In this document: one piece after another, positions 1-6,740 of the stretch
Numbering within the stretch: position 1 is the stretch's first letter
Layout of the letters: the number at the start of each line of letters is the position of its first letter
Assembly (NCBI GenBank): GCA_024644775.1
Contig: JAHEHB010000181.1
Location: 1-10,140 of the forward strand
Length of the DNA: 10,140 nucleotides
Origin: Deltaproteobacteria bacterium
Lineage (GTDB): Bacteria; Desulfobacterota; Desulfobacteria; Desulfobacterales; SURF-15
Direction of reading: 5' to 3'
Translations under genes and position numbers: made by a program
The notes under the pieces: model-generated
The model's input: only the letters and a program-made list of their open reading frames with translations
Database searches by the model: none
Told to the model about the DNA's origin: nothing

Positions 1-84
1 TTAGCGATCTCAAAATAAAAGAGAATACCTTACATTTCGCTACTTTCATGTTTTCCCTTGTGATCCAAAAATCTTTATCGAATC

Positions 85-113
85 TTTACAAATCTCCTTC
101 AAATCGTGATTAT
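85..113 (+). promoter_or_regulatory. possible sigma-70 promoter for the MsrA-like gene
   Basis: A TTTACA box at 85-90 (5 of 6 to TTGACA) lies 17 bases before GATTAT at 108-113 (4 of 6 to TATAAT), about 90 bases upstream of the start at 202. The surrounding DNA is AT-rich, so a chance match is possible. Confidence 0.3.
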
Positions 114-201
114 TATATACTTGTGCCATTTGGCGAAAAAATAATCCAGTTTACTCATTTATTTTGTGAATAGGTCGGATCCAAAAGAGAGGACAATCGA
201 G

Positions 202-1008
202 ATGAATAAAAGAAGCCGCACGGATATCATCCGATGTTTATTATTATTGGGCGTGATGTCGTTTTTATTGGGTGGCTCCCCAACGATGGGGAAACAGGCA
301 AACCGTGCCTCAAAAACAAAGGAGGGTTCCATGAGTGTTGCATATAAAACCGAAACCGAATTTTCGAAGATTCCACCCATCGATGCGGCGGCGCCATCCG
401 TTTTTGAAACCGCCTCCTTCGGTCTGGGCTGATTCTGGGGAATCGAATCCCGGTTCGGGATAATCGAAGGGGTGATTCGAACACGTGTGGGATACGCCGG
501 TGGCAGGATGGACGCTCCGAGCTACAACAATATGGGTGATCATACGGAGACCGTGCAGGTGGACTATGACCCCGAGCGCATCACCTATGCCCAACTACTG
601 GACATTTTCTGGAAAAGTCACCGACCGACCGGGGGGTCGTGGTCGCGGCAATACATGAATGCGGTCTTCTATCACAACAAGCAGCAGCGCCGACTGGCAA
701 TGGCTTCCAAAACTGCCGTTGAGCGGAAAATCGACCGCACCGTTAAAACGGAAGTGGCGCCGCTTCTGTCCTTTACCATGGCCGAAGATTACCACCAGAA
801 GTACATTCTAAAGGGTCATAATGAGCTGAATAGTGAGATGGCGAGTATCTATCCGAGCCACCGGGATTTTGTGGACTCCACCGCCGTGACTCGCCTCAAT
901 GGATACGCAGGTGGAAATGGCAGCAGAGATCAGCTGTTGCGGGAAATCGAAAAACTAGGATTGGGTGCTGAAGGGAAGAAGGCGCTGGCCAAAGTGATCC
1001 GAAGGTAG
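202..1008 (+). CDS. msrA: exported MsrA-like methionine sulfoxide reductase, probable selenoprotein (UGA read as Sec)
   Basis: Reduces methionine-S-sulfoxide in damaged proteins or free methionine. An open frame ends at TGA 430-432 and continues in the same frame to 1008. Read through, TGA falls exactly on the MsrA catalytic Cys: FGLG-U-FWGIESRFG, then RTRVGYAGG, matching the family's GG-C-FWG...E...F...GYxGG. Further MsrA motifs follow: GDHTETVQVDYDP, DIFWKSHRPT, QYMNAVFY and MAEDYHQKYIL. Start 202 has AGAGAGGA 8 bases upstream and gives a 268-residue protein with Sec at 77. Residues 1-31 form a signal peptide (KRSR, then CLLLLGVMSFLLGG), implying export. No Cys lies downstream of position 77, so there is no resolving Cys. 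The ALG-x-FW context and C-terminal RLNGYAGG resemble the plant MSRA5-like subgroup (from memory). A Cys-to-stop pseudogene is the alternative, but the rest of the frame is intact and a SECIS-like hairpin follows. Confidence 0.85.
318..333 (+). promoter_or_regulatory. strong internal ribosome binding site and alternative MsrA start
   Basis: AAAGGAGGG at 318-326 ends four bases before an in-frame ATG at 331, the strongest Shine-Dalgarno match near this gene. Starting here removes the signal peptide and gives a 225-residue protein with Sec at 34 and the whole catalytic domain. It could produce a cytoplasmic isoform, or be the only real start. The sequence alone cannot decide. Confidence 0.5.
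430..461 (+). other. Sec codon (UGA 430-432) and bacterial SECIS-like hairpin
   Basis: The hairpin pairs ATCCCG (447-452) with CGGGAT (456-461) around loop GUU (453-455). The loop begins 20 bases after the UGA and its first base is G. This fits the known bacterial SECIS pattern of a short stem-loop within roughly 16-37 bases downstream of UGA, with a G at the start of the apical loop, as the SelB binding site. No lower stem is obvious. The element lies inside the coding region, as bacterial SECIS elements do. Confidence 0.7.
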
Positions 1009-1545
1009 TGTTTTCGTGAATTTCAATGCATAAAGTTCGGTAAAAAAGCGTGTAAAATACGGGGATTCATATATTGACAAAGATTGCTTGATCACATCCC
1101 TTAAAACACGCCTTCCAATTTCGGCGGCGGTAGGTCCAACTCCTTTAGGATACCTTACACGTCCCCTTGGGGACGTCACAATGATAATATGGTCGTCAGA
1201 AAATCTGGCGGCCTTTGTTGTGTTGCCGGCGTGAAAGGCCGTAACACCAAACCGAGCAAGAGCAAGAAATTATTACAAAAATTAATAATTACAGAAAGTT
1301 GGCTATTTTCATTATGGTACCCTACCCTACCTGAAAATACCCCAAAATACCTATCTGAGGAAGCTATCTACTTCCTATGTACTTCCAAAAAATCCCATCC
1401 AAATTCACGTAACGTCCAAATGTATACCGGTACGTATCGAAGGATTTCAGCTGACTATTTATCCAATGTATTGACTTTCTGAGTGAAATCATATTTCAAA
1501 AAAAAGATTCAAAGATAGTTAATTATAAAAACAGGAGATTGGTGA
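1009..1545. other. spacer between the msrA-like and hydrolase genes; no convincing gene
   Basis: There is no clear terminator after the reductase. An open plus frame (1189-1482) and an open minus frame (about 955-1263) both exist. The minus frame reads more protein-like (it contains AFHAGNTTKAARFSDDHIII, then RYPKGVGPTAAEIGRRV), but I recognise no family, it has no ribosome site and it runs through a perfect DNA hairpin. It may be a gene fragment. From about 1270 the DNA is AT-rich and featureless. Confidence 0.4.
1159..1176. repeat. REP-like perfect hairpin
   Basis: ACGTCCCC (1159-1166) is separated from its exact complement GGGGACGT (1169-1176) by two bases. Short GC-rich hairpins of this ACGTCCCC/GGGGACGT type resemble REP elements associated with Y1 (RAYT) transposases. 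Only one copy is seen and no transposase is nearby. Confidence 0.4.
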
Positions 1546-2499
1546 ATGAAATGCCATAGAATGAATCTGACAAAGGTGTTAGTTTTAGTTATTTTGCTTT
1601 GTTCCAATTGCCAGACAACCGGGCAAAAATCCCTCCAAGAGCCTATGCGAAAAAAAATGATTTTTATTATGCGAGACGACCATAAGATTGTTGGTTTGGT
1701 GAAAAAACCCGAGGGGGTCGGACCATTTCCTGTGGTTATCTATCTTCATGGAGTCGGCGGTATGGGGTACTTTTATAATAAATTGATTAAACACCTTACG
1801 TTAAATGGCTTTGTGGGGGTTGCTTATGCCCGAAGAGGCTTCCCATTCGGAGGCGGCCAAGGTGACAAACGTATTCGCTACCGGGATTATATTTTTAAAG
1901 ACGTTAGCGACCTTAGTACGGTAATAGATCAACTCAGAGAATTATCATTTATAGGAAGTGCTCCAATAGGGACAATTGGGTGGTCGGAAGGTGCGCATGT
2001 TGCATATCTTGCGGCTTCTCAAATTAATGATTTAAAAGCGGTCGTAGGTTTAGGCGGCGCATATGATTATTTAGAATCTTATTATTGGGCTGAGGCACAT
2101 TATTCGAAATACCCTATAGAGAAATTAAGAAATTATACAAAAGCTGTTAAGAAGATTTTTGGATGTTCCCCGGAACAATGCCGAGATCGTTATATTGCCT
2201 TATCACCAATCCATCAAGTTGAAAAGGTATCTTGTCCTATAATGATTATTAAAGGGGAAAAGGATGCATTCGGTCCTGTCAGTTCAGCAATCCGCTATGC
2301 GGATGCACTGAGGGTGGCAGGTAAACCTCGCGAAATCTATGTTTATTCAAACGAAGGCCATTTTCCAGCTTTTTTTTCATATCCGAATTTTGGAACCAAC
2401 ACAGCAGCTAATTGGCTTGAATCACAGGTGTGGACGAAAAAAAATTCCCTTGATGCATTAGCTAAAATCGATATTTTTTTAAGCAAAAATCTAAAATAA
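1546..2499 (+). CDS. exported alpha/beta hydrolase, dienelactone-hydrolase-like
   Basis: A serine hydrolase of 317 residues; the substrate is unknown, probably an ester or small peptide-like bond. The fold is clear: the VVIYLHGVGG oxyanion strand-turn (63-72), the nucleophile elbow GWSEG with Ser147, the acid Asp240 in IIKGEKDAFGP, and His272 in SNEGHFPAFF, in canonical order and spacing. Residues 10-22 are hydrophobic and end in two Cys (LLCSNC). This suggests a signal peptide or an atypical lipoprotein anchor, since the lipobox is not canonical. Start 1546 has AGGAG (1533-1537) 8 bases upstream; ATG 1561 is a weaker alternative. The gene stands alone, with 537 bases before it and no co-directional neighbour within 4 kb. 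Its AT-rich codon use differs from the GC-richer reductase, which may hint at separate origin. Confidence 0.85.
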   Translation: MKCHRMNLTKVLVLVILLCSNCQTTGQKSLQEPMRKKMIFIMRDDHKIVGLVKKPEGVGPFPVVIYLHGVGGMGYFYNKLIKHLTLNGFVGVAYARRGFPFGGGQGDKRIRYRDYIFKDVSDLSTVIDQLRELSFIGSAPIGTIGWSEGAHVAYLAASQINDLKAVVGLGGAYDYLESYYWAEAHYSKYPIEKLRNYTKAVKKIFGCSPEQCRDRYIALSPIHQVEKVSCPIMIIKGEKDAFGPVSSAIRYADALRVAGKPREIYVYSNEGHFPAFFSYPNFGTNTAANWLESQVWTKKNSLDALAKIDIFLSKNLK

Positions 2500-2525
2500 A
2501 AATAGTATGGCAAATTTTTCTCAAA

Positions 2526-2563
2526 AGGCCCAGTGGAAACATAGCTGCGTTTTCATTGGGCCT
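2526..2563. terminator. long stem-loop after the hydrolase gene
   Basis: AGGCCCAGTGGAAAC (2526-2540) pairs over 15 positions, two of them G-T, with GTTTTCATTGGGCCT (2549-2563) around an 8-base loop, 26 bases after the hydrolase stop. No T-run follows on the plus strand. Read on the minus strand the stem is followed by TTTT, so it may work better in that direction or as an mRNA 3'-end protecting hairpin. Confidence 0.5.
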
Positions 2564-2717
2564 ATATAGCTGTCCCGAAGCTTTCACCTGATTTTTATTC
2601 CGGGTCGCTACAGTTAACAATTCTTGGTTGAGGATTGAACGATAGTGACAAAAATATAATTATGAGCCAAGTTATAATTTAATCCGGTTATATCGAAAGC
2701 TCAAGTTGAGCCACGTC

Positions 2718-2918
2718 GGCTTTGAAGGTGATCCGATTCGCGGACGTGTGAAACTCGCACATAAGAGAATGTAACACCGATCAGGGCTTTGAGATAAACA
2801 ATGTATCATGAAATATTCAACATTTTGATCTATTGCAGCACCGCGATGCTGATCGATGTAACGTTCCCTAATGCACTCAGACAGTCACACGCGTACGAAT
2901 CGGATCACCTTCAAAACC
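2718..2918. mobile_element. palindromic MITE-like element, about 200 bp, noncoding
   Basis: The outer inverted repeat GGCTTTGAAGG..GATTCG (2718-2740) matches the complement of 2896-2918 in 22 of 23 positions, including 20 exact bases. The similarity continues more weakly through GTGTGA. An inner pair, 2764-2784 and 2849-2869, matches in about 17 of 21 positions. The whole stretch can therefore fold as one long imperfect hairpin. It contains no open frame. This is the architecture of a non-autonomous transposable element. The adjacent AAGTTGAGCCAC (2703-2714) recalls IS21-family end repeats, but that link is from memory and weak. No transposase is present. Confidence 0.6.
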
Positions 2919-2920
2919 TA

Positions 2921-2939
2921 TTCCAGTAAACAACTGGAA
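2921..2939 (-). terminator. small hairpin downstream of the minus-strand membrane protein gene
   Basis: TTCCAGT (2921-2927) and ACTGGAA (2933-2939) pair around a 5-base loop, about 20 bases past the stop of the 2961-3428 gene. In the minus direction TAGGTTTTG follows, so it could be a weak terminator. Confidence 0.3.
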
Positions 2940-2960
2940 CCTTGTGGATAACCGCGAAAT

Positions 2961-3428
2961 TTATAATTTAAATTGCGAATCTATTATCTCGGTAAACCGT
3001 TGTTCGGCGAACTGCACGTAATCGCTGCCAGGATATTCCGTTGTAAGACGCTTTAAGTAATGTACGCAGCTTGTAAAGTCTCTGTCTCTATACTTTGAGT
3101 CTATAAGATCTACTATTTTTTCTTCAGACAGTTGGCTGTATGCGTGTGGGTCCTGTTTTAGCCTTTGCTGGCTGATCTCCTCGTTAATTGCGTTGTTTGT
3201 TTCTTTTATTCCGATATAACTTTCGGTTAATTTTTCCGATTCTTTTTTCCCACTACATATATCACTTAAAAGTTTTATCATCACATCCTGACGGATCACC
3301 ATGTCCTTGTACAAGTTCATGGCTTGGATAATAAATTGTAATTGTTTAAAAATGTAATAGACGACAAATCCAATAAAACATAGAAAGCAGATAATTATTA
3401 TAGTGAAAGTCCCTCCCAAACCCCTCAT
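2961..3428 (-). CDS. small membrane-anchored protein with TPR-like C-terminus, unknown function
   Basis: I do not recognise a named family. The 155-residue product has one N-terminal hydrophobic helix (about residues 7-28, IIIICFLCFIGFVVYYIF) with little before it, so it is probably anchored in the inner membrane by a single helix. A charged, probably helical middle follows (30-95). Residues 102-150 read like one tetratricopeptide-type helical hairpin of the BamD/YbgF kind: EEKIVDLIDSKYRDRDF, then CVHYLKRLTTEYPGSDYVQ and AEQRFTEII. The start is supported by AGGGGA (3435-3440) six bases upstream of ATG. The gene is isolated, and its stop codon lies in the direct repeat flanking the MITE-like element. 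A scaffolding role would be a guess. Confidence 0.65.
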   Translation of the reverse strand: MRGLGGTFTIIIICFLCFIGFVVYYIFKQLQFIIQAMNLYKDMVIRQDVMIKLLSDICSGKKESEKLTESYIGIKETNNAINEEISQQRLKQDPHAYSQLSEEKIVDLIDSKYRDRDFTSCVHYLKRLTTEYPGSDYVQFAEQRFTEIIDSQFKL

Positions 3429-3604
3429 CTCAAATCCCCTGTAATTGTTAGAGATTAATTTCGCTTTTTAACGTGTTGTCCGTACATTTCTTTAAGAGAC
3501 CGTGCGCCTGGCATGCCACAAAAATAATGGCTCCACAATATCAGACGCTCACTTTGTGCACTGCAGAACATCTAAAATCGTGAAACAGCCTCTCACCATT
3601 ACCG

Positions 3605-3625
3605 ACCCGCTTTCAGGCGGGTTTT
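3605..3625 (+). terminator. orphan intrinsic-terminator-like hairpin
   Basis: ACCCGC (3605-3610), loop TTTCAG, GCGGGT (3617-3622) followed by TTT and C. The T-run is short. No convincing plus-strand gene ends here, so it would terminate an unrecognised small transcript or be a relic. Confidence 0.45.
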
Positions 3626-4413
3626 CATGCCCTTCCGCCGTTGCCCCGGACGTTCGGAAATATGTATGGACAAATCGTCAAATTTCGTGGGAGGGGCATG
3701 CCCGGGGGAAAACATGGGAATTATTCAAATGGCGATTCCATTAGGGTATGAATAATGCATAAGATATACCAATTTTTGATTTGGGTGTTAATTACATGGT
3801 AAATCAGCAGGTTAGAGGATGTTGGAATTAATTTATCAGAAAAAATAATGAGAATATGTCAAAGAGCTGACATTTAAACCGGTCGCATAGTTGGGGGGAT
3901 ATAGGATAAAAGCAGACAGCAGATAAGAAGAATAAAAAAGGTGGTTGAAGCCTATAAAAATAAGCCTCACACTCAAATTTAACGTTAGCATTCCGTATGG
4001 AATGTCAAGTTTGATGGCTGCTTGTTGATGTTTAATTATTCTTGTAAGCGGCATTTTTATTTAAAGTCAACTCGCTCTTTTAGATCTTTCCCTACTTTGA
4101 AAAACGGTGGTTTTTTAGGGAGGACTTTTATTCTTTTGAATCCGGACAAAAAATATCGATCTTACGGTAACTTTTCCAGCTTCAATAATTCCTACTTATC
4201 CACCTAATTTCCTGAGAGAATGTTAATTCACGAAGGTCGGTCTTTACGAGTATCAAACAAAACACATTCAATAGATGGGATTCGATACTTTTATTTTGAT
4301 ACCGAATTTTGTGACCTATGATGCATTGAAGTTATGAAGCCGGCAGGTTTGCTTTGGAAGGTAACAGGAACGCCATTTTTTTTAACTAAGATCGTTGGAA
4401 ATTGTCCAAATTC

Positions 4414-4462
4414 TATCCCGACCCCGCATAGCAAACGTTAATTTTTTTTCGCCGTCGGGATA
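4414..4462. repeat. inverted repeat flanking a T-run, downstream of the ATPase gene
   Basis: TATCCCGAC (4414-4422) and its exact complement GTCGGGATA (4454-4462) enclose 31 bases that include a run of eight T. It lies 23 bases past the minus-strand ATPase stop. The loop is long for an intrinsic terminator, so its role is unclear. Confidence 0.4.
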
Positions 4463-4484
4463 AAAATTTAACATTACAGGTCCT

Positions 4485-5921
4485 TCAGCTTCCCACGATA
4501 CTCAAGATTTTTTGGAAGCTCTGACTGAGCCCGGGGGATCGGCCGAAGATGGAGTCAATTTGTTCCATGGACAAGCCATCTAGCGTCATCGTTCCGGCAC
4601 CGATACGATCTTTTGCTTCTTCCCGAACAAGGCATGTTTTTTCAAGAAGCGCAGCCCGAACAGCTTCCGGTTCACGGAGTAACAGAATGGCCGCAAGCAT
4701 TTGATGAATCAATTGCGATGCGTGACACCGGGGATTTTCTACAACTGTCGGAGTAAATCGTCGTGCTGCTTTACGGACAGTCTTGTCAAAGGGAATGGCT
4801 CCCAAAATTCCCACGTCAAGAAGACAATTTTCTTTCAAAAGACGCTGCATCGACTCTGCAATTCGGACATCTTTGCGATTCTCAGCCATATTCACCACAA
4901 GGGATACTCTGAATTGTTCAAACTGCTCCATTAGATTTACATATGCGGACGCATCTTTGCTCCGAACTTCCTGAAAAATTGATTGCAGGGTCGTTGCCTG
5001 AGCCTTGTTCAGCAATCCTCCACGAATACGCCGACTCAAGTCTTTTAGCGATTGGTAGCCTGCCAAAAACTGCTCAAGAAAGCGATGGAAGGCGACTTTA
5101 ATAAAGCTGTAGCTGTCTAAAACTGAAGCCGGCTCTGTGCCTGTAACCACGATTTTGTAATCGGCAAGAAGAAAGAAATCAAGCACGTTAAACGATGTGT
5201 CTCCACCAAGATCTATAATAACGTAATTGCAATCCAATTCCTTGAGATGTCGGATAATTTTTTGTTTTTGGGCATGGGGAAGATTGGCACTTCCCAACCT
5301 CGAAGAGTCACCTCCTATTAATGTTAGCCCATCAAAGGCTGTGGGTGTGAGAATATCTTCAATCGTACCGGCCCCGGCTCTTTTTTCCAGAAAATCATTC
5401 CATGTCTTGGGCAGGGATTTAACCCCCACATAAAGGTGCACATCAGAACCACCCAGGTCGAGATCAGCGAGTATTACTTTCTGACCCAATAGGGATAATC
5501 CCACTGCCAGGTTTGCCGAAATCACCGACTTACCCACACCGCCTTTGGCTCCCCCCACCGCAAGAATGGTCCGATTTGTGCGATCAATGGGAGAATACGG
5601 GTCACCCCATTTGCCCTCAGCAGATCGTGTATTCTCTTGGATGGCTTTCACATGCGGAAGCAATGTATTATAGGCCTTAAACAAAAGCTGATAGCGAGCT
5701 TGACGCATCTTTTGCTCCCGCTGATCGAGGCCATTTGCGGTTTTAGGATGACATTCTACCGCCTTTCGCATATAAGCGTTTTTTAGATGTTTGCTGGTAA
5801 GCTGTATGAGGAAACGTTTGTTGATGTTCGAAACCTCTGGAAAGATAACACCCAGCATTTCTTTCAAGGTACTGAAATCTTTATTTCCGAGTTTTATGTC
5901 TTCCTCAAGAACGACTGCCAA
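4485..5921 (-). CDS. ParA/MinD/FlhG-type ATPase with degenerate J-like N-terminal domain
   Basis: A 478-residue deviant-Walker-A P-loop ATPase of the kind that positions cell components. Seen: GGAKGGVGKS (123-132) with signature Lys126 and Lys131; switch I LADLDLGG (151-158); and Walker B YVIIDLGGD (233-241). TEPASVLDSYSFIK (262-275), LVVNMAEN (341-348) and GILGAIPFDKTVRKAARRF (371-389) are MinD/FlhG-like and argue for the flagellar-number/MinD branch over plasmid ParA. Residues 45-90 look like a J-domain (LKNAYMRKAVECHPK, then YQLLFKAYNTLL), but HPD is HPK, so Hsp70 stimulation is unlikely; it may be a docking domain. About 80 residues follow the ATPase core. The start is TTG at 5921 with AAGGGGAG about 9 bases upstream. 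No flagellar, chemotaxis or partition partner is in the window, so the cargo is unknown. Confidence 0.85.
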   Translation of the reverse strand: MAVVLEEDIKLGNKDFSTLKEMLGVIFPEVSNINKRFLIQLTSKHLKNAYMRKAVECHPKTANGLDQREQKMRQARYQLLFKAYNTLLPHVKAIQENTRSAEGKWGDPYSPIDRTNRTILAVGGAKGGVGKSVISANLAVGLSLLGQKVILADLDLGGSDVHLYVGVKSLPKTWNDFLEKRAGAGTIEDILTPTAFDGLTLIGGDSSRLGSANLPHAQKQKIIRHLKELDCNYVIIDLGGDTSFNVLDFFLLADYKIVVTGTEPASVLDSYSFIKVAFHRFLEQFLAGYQSLKDLSRRIRGGLLNKAQATTLQSIFQEVRSKDASAYVNLMEQFEQFRVSLVVNMAENRKDVRIAESMQRLLKENCLLDVGILGAIPFDKTVRKAARRFTPTVVENPRCHASQLIHQMLAAILLLREPEAVRAALLEKTCLVREEAKDRIGAGTMTLDGLSMEQIDSIFGRSPGLSQSFQKILSIVGS

Positions 5922-5988
5922 AGGTGGGTCTCCCCTTTATAGATGAAGGCTCTAAGAAAATATGCCGATTGTTCCCCTGTATTTTTTT

Positions 5989-6174
5989 TCAGTTATGTTC
6001 CTTTGCAATCTTCCGGTTTTCGCAAGCCTTATCCCAGACAGGTTCCTCGGCGTTACCGTCTATGAGCGGGTTTCCGTCTATTTTGACCACCATTAAGGTC
6101 TGTTCGGCGAACAGAGTATCGGGTACAGCTGCGAAAACAAAAATTATACCAAAACAGATCATTCGTTTTAACAC
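5989..6174 (-). pseudogene. truncated exported CBM9 / ethylbenzene-dehydrogenase-like protein (N-terminus only)
   Basis: The 61-residue product begins with a good signal peptide (MLKRMICFGIIFVFAAV..FA, cleavage near residue 23). It continues with VKIDGNPLIDGNAEEPVWDKA, the typical opening strand of the carbohydrate-binding family 9-like / ethylbenzene dehydrogenase heme-binding-like domain (xxIDGxxxExxWxxA). The family domain is normally well over 150 residues, but here a stop follows 20 residues later. Start GTG 6174 has TAGGA 7 bases upstream; ATG 6162 is an alternative. The stop is 67 bases before the ATPase start, so ATPase insertion or deletion of the rest are both possible. I see no clear continuation in other frames. 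Confidence 0.55.
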
Positions 6175-6295
6175 CGCTAAATCCTATGTTTTCAGAATTT
6201 TTATTAAAATCGGATTCTAACGTTTTTAGCTTTAGCAAAGAACCGTCAGTGAGTAGGATATGATGGTGCTTTTTGTAAAATCAGCGTTAATTTAT

Positions 6296-6310
6296 CCCCA
6301 CGGTCTGGGG
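6296..6310. repeat. small hairpin
   Basis: CCCCA (6296-6300), loop CGGTC, TGGGG (6306-6310). It lies between two minus-strand gene remnants and has no T-run on either side, so a terminator role is doubtful. Confidence 0.25.
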
Positions 6311-6332
6311 AGAGTGAAAAAAACCGAGGGAG

Positions 6333-6473
6333 TTATGCGGCCTGTTTCTGCACCTCCTCTTGAGAAAATATCGGATACCATTGCCGGAACACGTCTCGAA
6401 GTTCATCATTCATGACACGGGTTATGCCACCGTTACGAATTTCCAAAAAATGCCAAAACGTCTCGTTTACGCC
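6333..6473 (-). pseudogene. short open frame, possible C-terminal gene fragment
   Basis: A 46-codon open stretch ends at TAA 6333-6335, with an internal ATG at 6413 giving 26 residues (MNDELRDVFRQWYPIFSQEE, then VQKQAA). The composition is protein-like and the context is gene debris, which suggests the tail of a lost gene. I do not recognise the family, and no ribosome site supports independent translation. Confidence 0.25.
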
Positions 6474-6501
6474 TCATCGCACAAACTTCAACTAAAATGA
6501 A

Positions 6502-6690
6502 ATGACAGGGATAAGTGTTTCGGTAGCCGAAGCTCTTGAACCTATAACCTATCAACTGAAAGTGGTGTTGTTGGGTGTCAGTCCCATTATTTGCGCTGCC
6601 TGGTGGCCAGCAGCGGCAGTAATCGCCGATCTCCAAACAACAGATGCGTTGGAGCCAGCAGAGCGCCCACCTGCTGCTGCAGGTACGTGC
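6502..6690 (+). pseudogene. frameshifted remnant of a pRiA4b ORF-3-type protein
   Basis: Three reading frames together resemble the start of the plasmid pRiA4b ORF-3 family (PF07929), found near mobile elements. Frame one gives ITYQLKVVLLGVSPII; a shift near 6592 gives RCLVASSGS; the first frame returns at 6619 with VIADLQ; a third frame from about 6635 gives MRWSQQSAHLLLQV. The family consensus, from memory, runs YQLKVxLLGIxPxIWRRLLVxxxxTIADLHxxxQxAxGWxxxHLxxF. At least three frameshifts are needed and the remaining length is missing, so the copy is dead. The open frames at 6502-6747 and 6591-6917 are pieces of it plus read-through. Confidence 0.5.
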
Positions 6691-6740
6691 TCCTCCGGTT
6701 TTTTCGCTCTCTTTCATTTTATAATACCGGTATATCCGGT

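Larger units (their letters stand above)
2672..2971. repeat. flanking 11-bp direct repeats around the MITE-like element
   Basis: TTATAATTTAA occurs at 2672-2682 and again at 2961-2971, where it contains the stop codon of the minus-strand gene. Just inside lie CGGTTAT (2685-2691) and its complement ATAACCG (2948-2954). This could be a target duplication around a roughly 278-base insertion. The AT-rich repeat could also be chance. Confidence 0.3.
3429..4484. other. 1 kb gene-poor spacer
   Basis: The open frames here (3502-3744 plus, 3836-4054 minus, 4022-4207 plus) lack ribosome sites and recognisable motifs. Small structures are visible: an orphan terminator-like hairpin at 3605-3625; the dyad TGTCA-N6-TGACA at 3857-3872; the hairpin CATTCC-GTAT-GGAATG at 3989-4004; and GTATCAAA/TTTGATAC at 4250-4257 and 4295-4302. 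No tRNA, rRNA or CRISPR pattern was seen. Confidence 0.5.

Noticed and set aside
166..432. Short separate ORF of 88 residues ending at TGA 432
   Set aside because: It is the N-terminal part of the MsrA-like selenoprotein; the TGA falls on the catalytic position and the frame continues intact to 1008.
472..1008. N-truncated MsrA gene starting at 472
   Set aside because: The start has no ribosome site and would lack the catalytic residue and FWG motif that are encoded just upstream in the same frame.
1189..1482. Plus-strand 97-residue ORF
   Set aside because: No Shine-Dalgarno sequence, no recognisable motif, biased composition and overlap with the REP-like region.
3502..3744. Plus-strand 80-residue ORF in the large spacer
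   Set aside because: It runs through the terminator-like hairpin at 3605-3625, starts at a GTG without a ribosome site and has no family features.
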